Position numbers and translations under genes: made by a program
Shown: in pieces, positions 35,701-44,555 of the stretch
Layout of the letters: each line of letters opens with the position of its first letter
How positions within the stretch are numbered: position 1 is the stretch's first letter
The notes under the pieces: generated by a model
Databases searched by the model: none
What the model saw: only the letters and a program-made list of their open reading frames with translations
Told to the model about the DNA's origin: nothing
NCBI GenBank assembly: GCA_050948785.1
Contig: JBMNEM010000004.1
Span: 1-64,000, forward strand
Length of the DNA stretch: 64,000 bases
Source of the DNA: JAAZMI01 sp050948785
Lineage (GTDB): Bacteria > Bacillota > Dethiobacteria > DTU022 > UBA8154
Direction of reading: 5' to 3'

Positions 35701-35949
35701 ATGGCTTTACCACGATGCCCGAAATGTGAGAACCAAAACTTTGAAATGGCTGTAGTGGAACCTGGGAACTGGCGGTTTAAAGTAATGTTTGTACAGTGTA
35801 CAAACTGTAAAACAGTTGTTGGGACAATGGATTATTTTAACCTCAGCACTTTAATACATGAATTAAGTGAGAAAATCAGTAATATTGAAACGATTCTTCA
35901 AGAAATAGAATATGAAATTGGAAGGTTGAAAAAAAGTACAACCGTTTAA
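35701..35949 (+). CDS. Small zinc-ribbon protein
   Basis: The 82 residues contain CPKC (6-9 region) and CTNC (33-36 region), a four-cysteine zinc ribbon, then a C-terminal predicted coiled coil (HELSEKISNIETILQEIEYE). Start ATG 35701 follows GGGGGGT. Small cytoplasmic proteins of this design may bind nucleic acid or a partner protein; the function is unknown. Confidence 0.7.
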   Translation: MALPRCPKCENQNFEMAVVEPGNWRFKVMFVQCTNCKTVVGTMDYFNLSTLIHELSEKISNIETILQEIEYEIGRLKKSTTV

Positions 35950-36006
35950 GATGCAAGGTGTAATAATTTACTTTTGTCTAAAAATTTACTTATTTTGTTT
36001 ATTTTT

Positions 36007-36037
36007 AATGCGGGATATTACCCGCATTTTTATTTAT
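36007..36037 (+). terminator. Terminator after the zinc-ribbon gene
   Basis: AATGCGGG (36007-36014) pairs with CCCGCATT (36021-36028), followed by TTTATTTATTT. Confidence 0.85.
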
Positions 36038-36118
36038 TTAATAAACCTAGCTTCAACAGGAATGCAGTACTGCCAATCTGCTGATGATAAGATAGTCAGG
36101 CAGGGGATATGATACTGA

Positions 36119-36378
36119 GGGTGAACACCGTCGGCCATCGTTTAAGTAACCCGGGCCCCGGCAGCCCGGGCAAGATTGCCGGCGTTAACGGCCTTTCAGC
36201 ATTGGCCTAAACATATTTAAAGCGCCCAAAACTATATGGGCCAAACCAAAACCAGTTATGCCGTCGCCGGCCCGACCGCCAACGAGCCTGCCAATGCCCG
36301 TAACAAGGGCACCCAAGCCAATTATGAATTTGCTGGTAGTCGTTTTATTGTTCTTCATGAACATCACGGTGTTCACCC
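36119..36378. repeat. Thirteen-bp inverted repeats flanking a small gene
   Basis: GGGTGAACACCGT at 36119-36131 recurs inverted at 36366-36378, 234 bp apart. Between them is a second short inverted repeat CCCGGGC/GCCCGGG (36150-36156, 36164-36170) and the minus-strand small gene. A 33-residue plus-strand ORF (36109-36210) spans the left arm and is probably chance. Confidence 0.5.
36185..36364 (-). CDS. Small Gly-rich hydrophobic protein, unknown
   Basis: About 59 residues with a basic start (KNNKTTTSKF) and a glycine-rich hydrophobic body (IIGLGALVTGIGRLVGG, then GFGLAHIVLGALN), ending in basic LKGR. It probably sits in the membrane. The start at ATG 36364 follows AGGGGTG at a longish distance. 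The amino-acid pattern is regular and unlike a shadow frame; it lies within the leader of miaB on the other strand. I do not recognise a named family. Confidence 0.55.
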   Translation of the reverse strand: MFMKNNKTTTSKFIIGLGALVTGIGRLVGGRAGDGITGFGLAHIVLGALNMFRPMLKGR

Positions 36379-36524
36379 CTTTTCTATTGTCTCTCAAAAG
36401 CCGAAAAATTATCGGTGCCGGAATATTGATCTTCTACAAAATACTGGTTTCCATAACCTTTTTGCTCTTTTGGATATTTTACAGTAAAATATTCTTTACA
36501 GGAATATCATGGAGGTATGCTTTC

Positions 36525-37856
36525 GTGAGAGAAGCTAATAAACCCAAAGGTTTCTATCGTATAGAAACTTACGGTTGTCAAATGAATGTTTATGATTCGG
36601 AGGTCCTCTCCGGGCATTTGGAAAATATGGGTTATCTTCCGGCGTCTAAAGAAGAAGAGAGCGATATCTTACTGCTCAACACCTGCGCTGTAAGGCAAAA
36701 AGCGGAAGAAAAAGTTTTCAGCCGGTTAGGCAGGCTGCGAGCATTAAAAAAAACAAAACCGAATATGTTAATAATTCTCTGGGGATGTATGGCACAACAA
36801 AAACGTGTTGCTCAAAAAGTCCGGGAAAGGTTTGGCTTTATCGATCTGGTTGCCGGGCCTCATTCCCTGGGGCGCTTCCCCGAATTGCTGGAAAAAGCAC
36901 GTCTTTCTCCTCAAACGGTAGTGGACATAGAGGGAGAGGGGGAAAGAGAAGGGGTTCCGATTAAAAGAATGCACAGTATTAAGGCCTGGGTGCCCATCAG
37001 CCACGGGTGCAACAACTACTGTACTTACTGTATCGTTCCGTTTGTGCGAGGACCGGAAAAAAGCCGGCCTCCCCAAAGTATTATCAGCGAAGTGCAAGAA
37101 CTTATAAAAAGCGGATACAAGGAAATCACCCTGCTGGGGCAAAATGTTAATTCTTACGGCAAAGATTTGGAGCAGGAAATTGATTTTGCTGACCTCCTGC
37201 AAACCTTGGATCGCCTTGAAGGCCTGGTACATTTAAGATATATGACTTCCCATCCCCGTGATTTTACCGAAAAAATAATTCAGACTATTAAACAGGGAGA
37301 AAAAATCTGTGAGCACATTCACTTACCTTTACAATCAGGAAGCAATAAGGTGTTGAAATTAATGAACCGCGGCTATACCCGGGAATATTACCTGGATCTA
37401 ATACACAAAATCCAAAGCCGGGTTCCCGCCAGTTCCATTACTACAGATATGATCGTCGGTTTCCCCGGGGAGGAGAAAAAAGACTTTGAGGAAACACTTG
37501 ATTTAGTTGAAAAAGTAAGATTTGATGCAGCCTATACCTTTGTTTATTCCCCTCGCCAGGGAACAAAAGCTGTCAACATGGATGACCATGTTACACCAGA
37601 GGTTAAAAAGAATAGAATTATGCTTTTAAACGAAATACAAAATAAAATCAGTCTGGAAAAAAACAGGCAACTGCTCGGAACTGAACAGATCGTACTGGTG
37701 GAAGGCAAAAGTAAAACAGATGCAAACACCTATACCGCGCGAACCAGAACAAATAAAATCGTCCACTTTTCTTCTCATAAAAACCTCTTGGGAGAATTGA
37801 TTACTGTGGAGATTATTGAGGCCAAACCCTGGACTTTGATGGGAAGGCATATCTAG
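36525..37856 (+). CDS. miaB: tRNA-2-methylthio-N6-dimethylallyladenosine synthase
   Basis: The radical-SAM methylthiotransferase modifies A37 of tRNAs already carrying the isopentenyl group added by MiaA. GTG 36525 with GGAGG at 36511-36515 gives 443 residues, the normal size; an open frame back to 36258 runs antisense to a small gene and is rejected. N-terminal cysteines lie in TYGCQMN, LNTCAVR and WGCMAQ; the radical-SAM motif is CNNYCTYC; TRAM domain is at the end. It generates 5'-deoxyadenosine, a by-product the salvage genes here may recycle. Confidence 0.95.
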   Translation: MREANKPKGFYRIETYGCQMNVYDSEVLSGHLENMGYLPASKEEESDILLLNTCAVRQKAEEKVFSRLGRLRALKKTKPNMLIILWGCMAQQKRVAQKVRERFGFIDLVAGPHSLGRFPELLEKARLSPQTVVDIEGEGEREGVPIKRMHSIKAWVPISHGCNNYCTYCIVPFVRGPEKSRPPQSIISEVQELIKSGYKEITLLGQNVNSYGKDLEQEIDFADLLQTLDRLEGLVHLRYMTSHPRDFTEKIIQTIKQGEKICEHIHLPLQSGSNKVLKLMNRGYTREYYLDLIHKIQSRVPASSITTDMIVGFPGEEKKDFEETLDLVEKVRFDAAYTFVYSPRQGTKAVNMDDHVTPEVKKNRIMLLNEIQNKISLEKNRQLLGTEQIVLVEGKSKTDANTYTARTRTNKIVHFSSHKNLLGELITVEIIEAKPWTLMGRHI

Positions 37857-37901
37857 GATATCCATTGAAATTTAGCCAATATCCATTTTCAGGGATGAAG
37901 G

Positions 37902-37930
37902 TTGACGAAACTTACGAATTATTATATATT
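37902..37930 (+). promoter_or_regulatory. Promoter of the PerR-like gene
   Basis: TTGACG (37902-37907) and TATATT (37925-37930) are 17 bp apart, 39 bp before the start codon. Confidence 0.7.
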
Positions 37931-37969
37931 CAAAGTAAATATTATCTAAAAATAGTTGGGGGATAGCGG

Positions 37970-38422
37970 ATGCAAACAATTGAAGAACTTCTGAGATCAA
38001 AAAAAATCAAAGTAACCCCTCAGAGAATGGCAGTCTACGCTGTTTTAAAACAAACTAAAGAACATCCTAATGTAGAGATGATTTATAAAAAACTTAAACC
38101 TGACTACCCGGCCATCAGCCTGGCAACTGTATATAAAACTGTGGATATCCTCAAAAAAATCGGGCTGATCCAGGAGCTAAATATCGGGGATGGTAGTCTG
38201 CGTTTTGACTCCAATACCAATCCACATGCACATGTATATTGTAAAAATTGTGGTAAAGTTACTGACGTGGAAAATGTTTCTTTTGAACAGCTGCAAGACC
38301 AGCTGCTCATGAAAAACGTCATGGAGGAAACAGGATTCGATGTTTCTTCTATCCAACTTTATTTTTATGGTTTATGCTTCCATTGCCAGAATAAAAGTAA
38401 GAATACTGCATCTGATATGTAA
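37970..38422 (+). CDS. Fur-family regulator, PerR-like
   Basis: The 150-residue protein has a winged-helix DNA-binding part (TPQRMAVYAVL, then ISLATVYKTVDIL) and a C-terminal metal and dimerisation part. Zinc ligands are CKNC and the later CFHC. The RFDSNTNPHAH segment and TDV (Asp in the position that separates PerR from Fur) point to a PerR-type peroxide sensor with Fe or Mn. ATG 37970 has GGGGGA upstream. Targets are not visible here. Confidence 0.88.
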   Translation: MQTIEELLRSKKIKVTPQRMAVYAVLKQTKEHPNVEMIYKKLKPDYPAISLATVYKTVDILKKIGLIQELNIGDGSLRFDSNTNPHAHVYCKNCGKVTDVENVSFEQLQDQLLMKNVMEETGFDVSSIQLYFYGLCFHCQNKSKNTASDM

Positions 38423-38518
38423 TAAATTACCGTTAAAGTTACCATTAATGAGAGTTCCAAGTGCTGAATATTATTGAGAAAAGAGTTGAAAACCCGTTTT
38501 ATGAGGTGAAAGTTTTTT

Positions 38519-41260
38519 ATGGACAGGCTCACGCCTATGATGCAGCAGTTTAAAAAAATCAAGAATGAATACCCCGATGCGATTCTTTTTTTCCGGGTCG
38601 GGGATTTTTATGAGATGTTTTTTGACGATGCCATTATTGCCTCCCGGGAACTCGAAATTGCTTTGACCAGCAGGGATGGCAAGAAGGAAGGAGCCATACC
38701 TCTGGCGGGCATTCCCTACCATGCGGCCCAAAACTATCTGGCCAGGCTTTTGGAAAAAGGCTATAAGGTTGCTATCTGCGAACAGATCGGAGAAACCAGC
38801 AAGGCCAGGGGCTTGGTAAAAAGGGAAGTTACGCGGGTTATTACTCCCGGAACCGTAGTAGAGGAAGATCTTTTACAAAAAGAGCATAATAACTACCTGG
38901 CCGCCATAACGCAGGAGGAGGGGAGCTTTGGTCTTGCTTTTGTGGATATCTCCACCGGCGAAATACAGGCCTATTATTTCGAGGATAATGAGAAAAGCAG
39001 GGCAGGAGAGAAGGTTTTTGATCAGCTTTACCAGCTCAAACCAGCCGAAATCATTATTGAAGATTCGATCCCCCAAGATTCCCTTGCTAAACTATACATA
39101 AAAAAACAAAAAAATTTTACTTTCGTAAATAAAAAAATCCTTGATCTCAACGATGAAAAAGAAGCCCTGGAAATTCTGGAAAAGCAACTTTCTGATGGCC
39201 TCTTACAAAAATCAGGCCTGAAGGATTGCCAGCCGGCATTACTTGCCGTGGCCCTTGCCCTAAAGTATATCCTCAAAATGCAGCGGGGGTCATTGGCGCA
39301 TATTCATGATCTAAAATTACACAAACCTGCCGATGCATTATTTCTTGATGCGATCACTATACGTAATTTGGAAATTTTTGAAGCTCTTTATTCCGGTGAA
39401 AAAAAGAATTCCCTTTGGGGGGTTCTAAACAGGACAAAAACAGCAATGGGGGCCAGACTCCTGAGGAAATGGCTGGAAAGGCCACTGCTGGAAAAAGAAG
39501 CTTTGAAGTTGCGCTGGAACGCAGTAGAAGAGCTCAAAGAAAAACAGCTTTTAAAAGATGATCTCGCCGGGCTGCTCAAACAATGCTACGATTTAGAAAG
39601 ATTGAGCGGGAAAATTAATTTGGGTTATGTTAACCCCAGAGATTTATTAGCCTTAAAAAAAACCCTTCTCTTATTGCCACAGGTAAAACAAATCCTCCAG
39701 AAAACGGAAGCAGAGCGGCTAAAACAATTAGGCAGGCAAATCCCCGATTTATCTGCTCTTCTGGAGAAGCTTAATACAGCCATCAGTGACGATGCACCTC
39801 TGGCCCTGAAGGAGGGCGGTATTTTTAAGGAAGGCTACTGCCGCGAAGTGGATGAACTGCGACAGATTACCAAAAACAGCAAGCTGTGGCTGCTTGAGCT
39901 GGAAAAAAAGGAAAAAGAACGTTCCGGGATTAAAACCTTAAAAATCGGTTTTAATAAGGTTTTTGGTTATTATATCGAAATAACTAAAGCCAATCTTGAG
40001 CTTGTACCGGAAAATTATATCAGAAGGCAAACTCTGGTTAACTCTGAACGCTTTATCACGGAAGAACTGAAAGAAAAAGAAGCTCTGATCTTAAACGCGG
40101 AAGAAAAATTAATCCAGCTTGAATATGAGCTTTTTGAAAAATTGCGTCTGCATGTCGCCCGGTATATAAAGGAGCTGCAGAAGGCCGGGCGGAACCTTGC
40201 CCAGATCGATTGTTTTTTCTCACTTGCCGATCTTGCCTCTTCCCCGGGTTATATCAAACCCCGGCTTTCCACAACCAGGATAATCAGTATACAGGGGGGA
40301 CGCCATCCCGTTGTGGAACGTCTCCAGGACAGTGTTTTTATTCCCAACGATATTTTTTTAGATGAAGATAATGAAAGGATCTTAATGATCACCGGTCCGA
40401 ACATGGCCGGTAAAAGCACTTATTGCCGCAGTACCGCTCTCATCCTCCTCATGGCTCAAATCGGCAGTTTTGTACCCGCCGCAAAGATGTGCTTTTCCCC
40501 GGTAGAACGTATTTTTGCACGTGTAGGAGCAAGCGATGATCTCAGCGGGGGGAGAAGTACATTCATGGTGGAAATGGAGGAAACGGCGACAATTTTAAAA
40601 GAAGCTACCCCCAACAGTTTAGTGATCATGGATGAAATTGGCCGCGGCACCAGTACATACGACGGGATGAGCCTGGCCCAGGCCATTCTCGAATACCTAC
40701 ACAAAAAACCGGGAGTGCAAGTTCTTTTTTCCACCCATTACCACGAGCTGACAGCCCTGGAAGAAAGACTTCAGGCATTAAAAAATCTTACCGTTTCTGT
40801 GAAAGAAAAAGGGGAAGAAATAATTTTCCTGAGAAAAATTGTTCCCGGAAAAGCGGATAAAAGCTACGGTATAAATGTGGCCCGCCTGGCAGGTTTACCG
40901 GCCGAGGTCATCTCCCGGGCTTACCGTATCCTGCAAAATTTTGAAGCGCTAAAGGAAACTCCGGCAGAAAAATCAACAGATATTGCTTTCCTTACCAGGG
41001 AAAATAATTCGCCGGAGAAGAATGAGCCTGAAAAAAAATCACCCTGTCTTTTTGAAAGTAAAGAGGGACAGCTCTCCTTATTACCCTCCACGGGAAGAAG
41101 CAAAAACAGTACTCTGACGAAAAAAGAGGCAGAAATTATTCAGGAAATTAAGAGACTAAATGTTGTGAACATCACCCCCCTCGAAGCCCTGAACAAGTTA
41201 TTCAAATTACAAGCACAACTGCTTTCCAGGGAAAATCACCCTGGGGAAGGGGAACGCTAA
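38519..41260 (+). CDS. mutS: DNA mismatch repair protein MutS
   Basis: The 913-residue protein recognises mismatches. The N-terminal mismatch-binding FFRVGDFYEMF motif (Phe-x-Glu, near 22-32), Walker A TGPNMAGKSTY (near 622-632) and Walker B VIMDEIGRGTSTYDG are intact. The length is longer than the usual 850-870, with extra sequence near 820-860. ATG 38519 has GAGGTGAAAG upstream. mutL follows after 6 bp. Confidence 0.97.
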   Translation: MDRLTPMMQQFKKIKNEYPDAILFFRVGDFYEMFFDDAIIASRELEIALTSRDGKKEGAIPLAGIPYHAAQNYLARLLEKGYKVAICEQIGETSKARGLVKREVTRVITPGTVVEEDLLQKEHNNYLAAITQEEGSFGLAFVDISTGEIQAYYFEDNEKSRAGEKVFDQLYQLKPAEIIIEDSIPQDSLAKLYIKKQKNFTFVNKKILDLNDEKEALEILEKQLSDGLLQKSGLKDCQPALLAVALALKYILKMQRGSLAHIHDLKLHKPADALFLDAITIRNLEIFEALYSGEKKNSLWGVLNRTKTAMGARLLRKWLERPLLEKEALKLRWNAVEELKEKQLLKDDLAGLLKQCYDLERLSGKINLGYVNPRDLLALKKTLLLLPQVKQILQKTEAERLKQLGRQIPDLSALLEKLNTAISDDAPLALKEGGIFKEGYCREVDELRQITKNSKLWLLELEKKEKERSGIKTLKIGFNKVFGYYIEITKANLELVPENYIRRQTLVNSERFITEELKEKEALILNAEEKLIQLEYELFEKLRLHVARYIKELQKAGRNLAQIDCFFSLADLASSPGYIKPRLSTTRIISIQGGRHPVVERLQDSVFIPNDIFLDEDNERILMITGPNMAGKSTYCRSTALILLMAQIGSFVPAAKMCFSPVERIFARVGASDDLSGGRSTFMVEMEETATILKEATPNSLVIMDEIGRGTSTYDGMSLAQAILEYLHKKPGVQVLFSTHYHELTALEERLQALKNLTVSVKEKGEEIIFLRKIVPGKADKSYGINVARLAGLPAEVISRAYRILQNFEALKETPAEKSTDIAFLTRENNSPEKNEPEKKSPCLFESKEGQLSLLPSTGRSKNSTLTKKEAEIIQEIKRLNVVNITPLEALNKLFKLQAQLLSRENHPGEGER

Positions 41261-41266
41261 GAAATT

Positions 41267-43036
41267 ATGATCATCCGTAAATTGGATTCCAGGACCGCAG
41301 ACCAAATTGCTGCTGGAGAAGTAGTGGAAAACCCCTCCTCGCTAGTCAAAGAACTTGTCGAAAACTCTCTTGATGCCGGCGCACAGCGAATCAGGGTTTT
41401 ACTTCAAAAAGGCGGCCTGCAAGAAATTACCGTGATTGATGATGGCATGGGCATACCCTCCCAAGAGGTCCACCGGGCACTAGAAAGACATGCCACCAGC
41501 AAAATTGCCTGCCCGGAAGATTTGGAAAGAATTCAAACTCTTGGTTTCCGCGGCGAAGCTTTGCCCAGTATAGCTTCTGTATCAAGATTATCTATTACCA
41601 CCCGCCACCAAGATGAAGAAAGTGGGGTTTATGTTTTTTTTGAAGGTGGCAGGGAAAAGATATTCAAAGAAATTGGCTTTGCCATCGGAACCAAAGTTAC
41701 AGTTCGAGATCTTTTTTACAACACGCCGGCAAGGCTTAAATTTTTAAAAGGAATACCCGCGGAAACAGCAAAAGTTACCAGAACAATTCACCGGCTGGCA
41801 CTTTCCCGGCCTGATGTTTCCTTTGCACTGTTCAGGGAAGGCGAACTTTTACTGGAGACTACCGGTGATGGCCATTTATTAAATGTAATTGTAAAAATTT
41901 ATGGCAGCGCGCTGGGCCGCGAGCTCACTGCGCTAAACTTTAGCACCGCAGAGTTGACTTTGAGCGGCTATATCAGCAACCCCTCTTTCAGCCGCCGCAG
42001 CAGAAACCTGCAGTCGTTCTTTGTTAACCAAAGATATGTCCAAAGCCCGCTTCTTAGAAAGGCCCTGGAGCGTAGTTATGCCCGTATTGTTACTTCCAGA
42101 AGATATCCGGTTGCCTTTCTTTTTTTGAATCTACCCCCTGAAAATATTGATGTCAACGTCCATCCCAGCAAAATAGAAGTCCGTTTCCGGCATGAAGAAG
42201 CGGTGCAAAACTTTTTGGAACAAAGTTTCCGCGAGGCTTTTTCCCCGAATTACTTTATATCTAAATCTTCATCTAAATCTGCACAGAATAAGACATCTTT
42301 ACATCAAACATCTTTACCTGAAAAAGATGGGAACGTAAAAGAGCAGAGCGCCTCTTTTTCTACCCACCCGGATTTCCAGGATAATTTTACTTTTAAAAAT
42401 AAGCAAGTACCCGCAAATAATAAGATTAGTACTCCGCTCAAAAACAAATCCTTGACCGAGAATGTTTTTGACGGGTTTATATTAGGACAAGTTTTCGGTA
42501 CATATTTGGTTTTGATTAAAGATGACAACCTGATTTTTGTGGATCAGCATGCCGCTCATGAAAGAGTTTTATGGGAAAAATTGCAACTGCAGGAAAAGGG
42601 GGGAAAACAGTATGTACAAAAAATTTTACCTTTCACCCTGGAACTACCACCGCTTGCCGCAGAAGAATTTCAAGAGAAAATGAAACCTTTAAGGGATATA
42701 GGATTAGAAATAGAGCCATTTGGCCATAATACCTTTATAATTAGGGCCGTACCATTTTTTATAAAAGATGTTTTTTCCGCGGAAATGTGCAGAGACATTT
42801 TCGAAGATCTTTCCCAAAAAGCACTCGCCGACCGGGAATTTTTAAAGGAAACCCTGCTGCAGCTTGCCTGTAAGGCAGCGGTGAAAGCTAATCAGGTTTT
42901 AACGTTGGAAGAGATAAAATCACTGCTTGAACAGCTCGAGAACTGTGCCAATCCCTTTTTTTGCCCTCATGGCCGGCCTGTAATGTTTAAAATAACAAAA
43001 GCAGAAATGGAAAAACAATTTAAAAGACGGGGCTAG
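41267..43036 (+). CDS. mutL: DNA mismatch repair protein MutL
   Basis: The 589-residue protein has the GHKL ATPase motifs ELVENSLDAGA, DDGMGI and GFRGEAL at the N-terminus. The C-terminal metal-binding DQHAAHERVLWE matches DQHA(x)2E(x)4E, so it is an endonuclease-type MutL, as expected where MutH is absent. ACKAAVKANQ and CPHGRP complete the zinc-binding endonuclease site. It is 6 bp after mutS. Confidence 0.97.
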   Translation: MIIRKLDSRTADQIAAGEVVENPSSLVKELVENSLDAGAQRIRVLLQKGGLQEITVIDDGMGIPSQEVHRALERHATSKIACPEDLERIQTLGFRGEALPSIASVSRLSITTRHQDEESGVYVFFEGGREKIFKEIGFAIGTKVTVRDLFYNTPARLKFLKGIPAETAKVTRTIHRLALSRPDVSFALFREGELLLETTGDGHLLNVIVKIYGSALGRELTALNFSTAELTLSGYISNPSFSRRSRNLQSFFVNQRYVQSPLLRKALERSYARIVTSRRYPVAFLFLNLPPENIDVNVHPSKIEVRFRHEEAVQNFLEQSFREAFSPNYFISKSSSKSAQNKTSLHQTSLPEKDGNVKEQSASFSTHPDFQDNFTFKNKQVPANNKISTPLKNKSLTENVFDGFILGQVFGTYLVLIKDDNLIFVDQHAAHERVLWEKLQLQEKGGKQYVQKILPFTLELPPLAAEEFQEKMKPLRDIGLEIEPFGHNTFIIRAVPFFIKDVFSAEMCRDIFEDLSQKALADREFLKETLLQLACKAAVKANQVLTLEEIKSLLEQLENCANPFFCPHGRPVMFKITKAEMEKQFKRRG

Positions 43037-43055
43037 GGAGGAGGGGAGAAGTAAG

Positions 43056-44024
43056 GTGATCAAACAACAAGAGCAACCGCCACAAAAGCGTTTAATACCT
43101 CTTCTGGCCATCGTCGGGCCAACAGCAGTGGGTAAAACTAAAATTTCGATTGCCTTGGCTCAAAAATTAAACGGTGAAATAATTTCAGCCGATTCTGTCC
43201 AGGTTTACCGCTATCTGAATATCGGCAGCGCTAAACCCACAATGCTAGAAAGGCAGGGCGTTCCTCACCATCTGATTGATATAATCGATCCTGATATAAA
43301 TTTTACCGTTTATGACTACCAGAGACGGGCAAAAAAAGCTATTCAAGAAATCGATCACCGGAGCAGGTTGCCAATCTTAACAGGGGGAACCGGTTTATAT
43401 ATCAAAGCTGTTTTGGATGATTATCATTTTAGCAGCGGTAAAACAAATGTTTTAATCAGAAAACGATTGACAGAAGAACTTGCACTAAGAGGCAAAGAGC
43501 ATTTTTACCAGTTGCTGCAGCAAATTGATCCCCCTACGGCAGAAAGGGTGCACCCCAACGATCTCCGGCGGATCATGAGAGCTCTCGAATTTTTTTATCT
43601 TACAGGAGAGCCTATTTCCCGGCAGCGAGAGCGCACAAGAAAGAAAAAAAAGAATCATTACCACCTTACTCTGATTGGATTGACAATGAAAAGAAACTGC
43701 CTTTATGAAGCCATCAACAAAAGAGCTGAGCAAATGATTCAACAAGGTTTACTTTCAGAGGTAAGGCAACTGTTGGCCAGAGGTTATGAAAGCAGCCTGA
43801 AATCCCTCCAATCCCTCGGTTACTATCACCTCATCCGGTATTTGGAAGGAAAATGGGACTGGGAAACCGCCGTATCCACTTTTAAAAGAGATACAAGACG
43901 GTACGCCAAAAGACAGTTAACATGGTTTCGTGCTGATGAAAGAATATGCTGGTATACATTAGGGCCACAGGAAGATTTAAACCTAATTTTGGATCATATT
44001 TGTTCCAGAATAGAAGGATATTGA
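43056..44024 (+). CDS. miaA: tRNA dimethylallyltransferase
   Basis: The 322-residue protein adds the dimethylallyl group to A37 of UNN-reading tRNAs, the substrate of MiaB. The P-loop VGPTAVGKTK (near 21-30), SADSVQVY, and GGTGLYIKA (near 111-119) are diagnostic. GTG 43056 follows GGAGGAGGGG. It is in a mutS-mutL-miaA-hfq run. Confidence 0.96.
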   Translation: MIKQQEQPPQKRLIPLLAIVGPTAVGKTKISIALAQKLNGEIISADSVQVYRYLNIGSAKPTMLERQGVPHHLIDIIDPDINFTVYDYQRRAKKAIQEIDHRSRLPILTGGTGLYIKAVLDDYHFSSGKTNVLIRKRLTEELALRGKEHFYQLLQQIDPPTAERVHPNDLRRIMRALEFFYLTGEPISRQRERTRKKKKNHYHLTLIGLTMKRNCLYEAINKRAEQMIQQGLLSEVRQLLARGYESSLKSLQSLGYYHLIRYLEGKWDWETAVSTFKRDTRRYAKRQLTWFRADERICWYTLGPQEDLNLILDHICSRIEGY

Positions 44025-44066
44025 TATTTTTTACCGAATATAGAGTAAGATAGAGAAAGGAAGGCG

Positions 44067-44324
44067 ATGCCTGTGTCGAAAGGGACATTTAACCTTCAGG
44101 ATAATTTTTTAAATCAGATTCGTAAAGAAAATATGCTCAGCACTATTTTTCTCGTGAATGGCTACCAAATAAAAGGAAGTATTCGCAGCTTCGATAACTT
44201 TACCATTCTGTTGGATGTTGATGGAAAACAGCAGCTTGTCTATAAACATGCTATCTCTACCATTGTACCTTTCCGTAATATTACCATTAACCTGATGCCC
44301 TCTACCGAGCAGGAAGTAATCTAA
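44067..44324 (+). CDS. hfq: RNA chaperone Hfq
   Basis: The 85-residue protein has the Sm1 part FLVNGYQIKGSIRSFDNFTILL and Sm2 YKHAISTIVP. It forms a hexamer that binds small RNAs and mRNAs. ATG 44067 follows GGAAGGCG. It is the usual neighbour of miaA. Confidence 0.96.
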   Translation: MPVSKGTFNLQDNFLNQIRKENMLSTIFLVNGYQIKGSIRSFDNFTILLDVDGKQQLVYKHAISTIVPFRNITINLMPSTEQEVI

Positions 44325-44448
44325 AAATATTGCCTAACCAAATTAAAGCCAAGAAAAGTGTTTTATTTTTATTAATTATTTCTCAGGCTTTATCCTCCAA
44401 TTTTTGTTGGGTTAAATTTTATTTTTGAACATACCCCTAAACCTGGTG

Positions 44449-44476
44449 AAGGCACTTGGGAACAAGTGTCTTTTTA
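44449..44476 (+). terminator. Terminator of the mutSL-miaA-hfq run
   Basis: AAGGCACTTG (44449-44458) pairs with CAAGTGTCTT (44463-44472) with one G-T, then T5. Confidence 0.85.
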
Positions 44477-44555
44477 GTTATTGTTTAATCTATTGTTAAG
44501 TTAATCCAGAGTACAGATCTTTTTAGATTTCTCGGAAGGAGCGAATTTTTTAGCC

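Noticed and set aside
36109..36210. 33-residue plus-strand ORF
   Set aside because: Pro/Gly-rich chance frame across an inverted repeat; no ribosome site at good distance.
36258..36524. N-terminal extension of miaB
   Set aside because: The extra part is antisense to a small protein gene and has no family match; GTG 36525 with GGAGG fits MiaB exactly.
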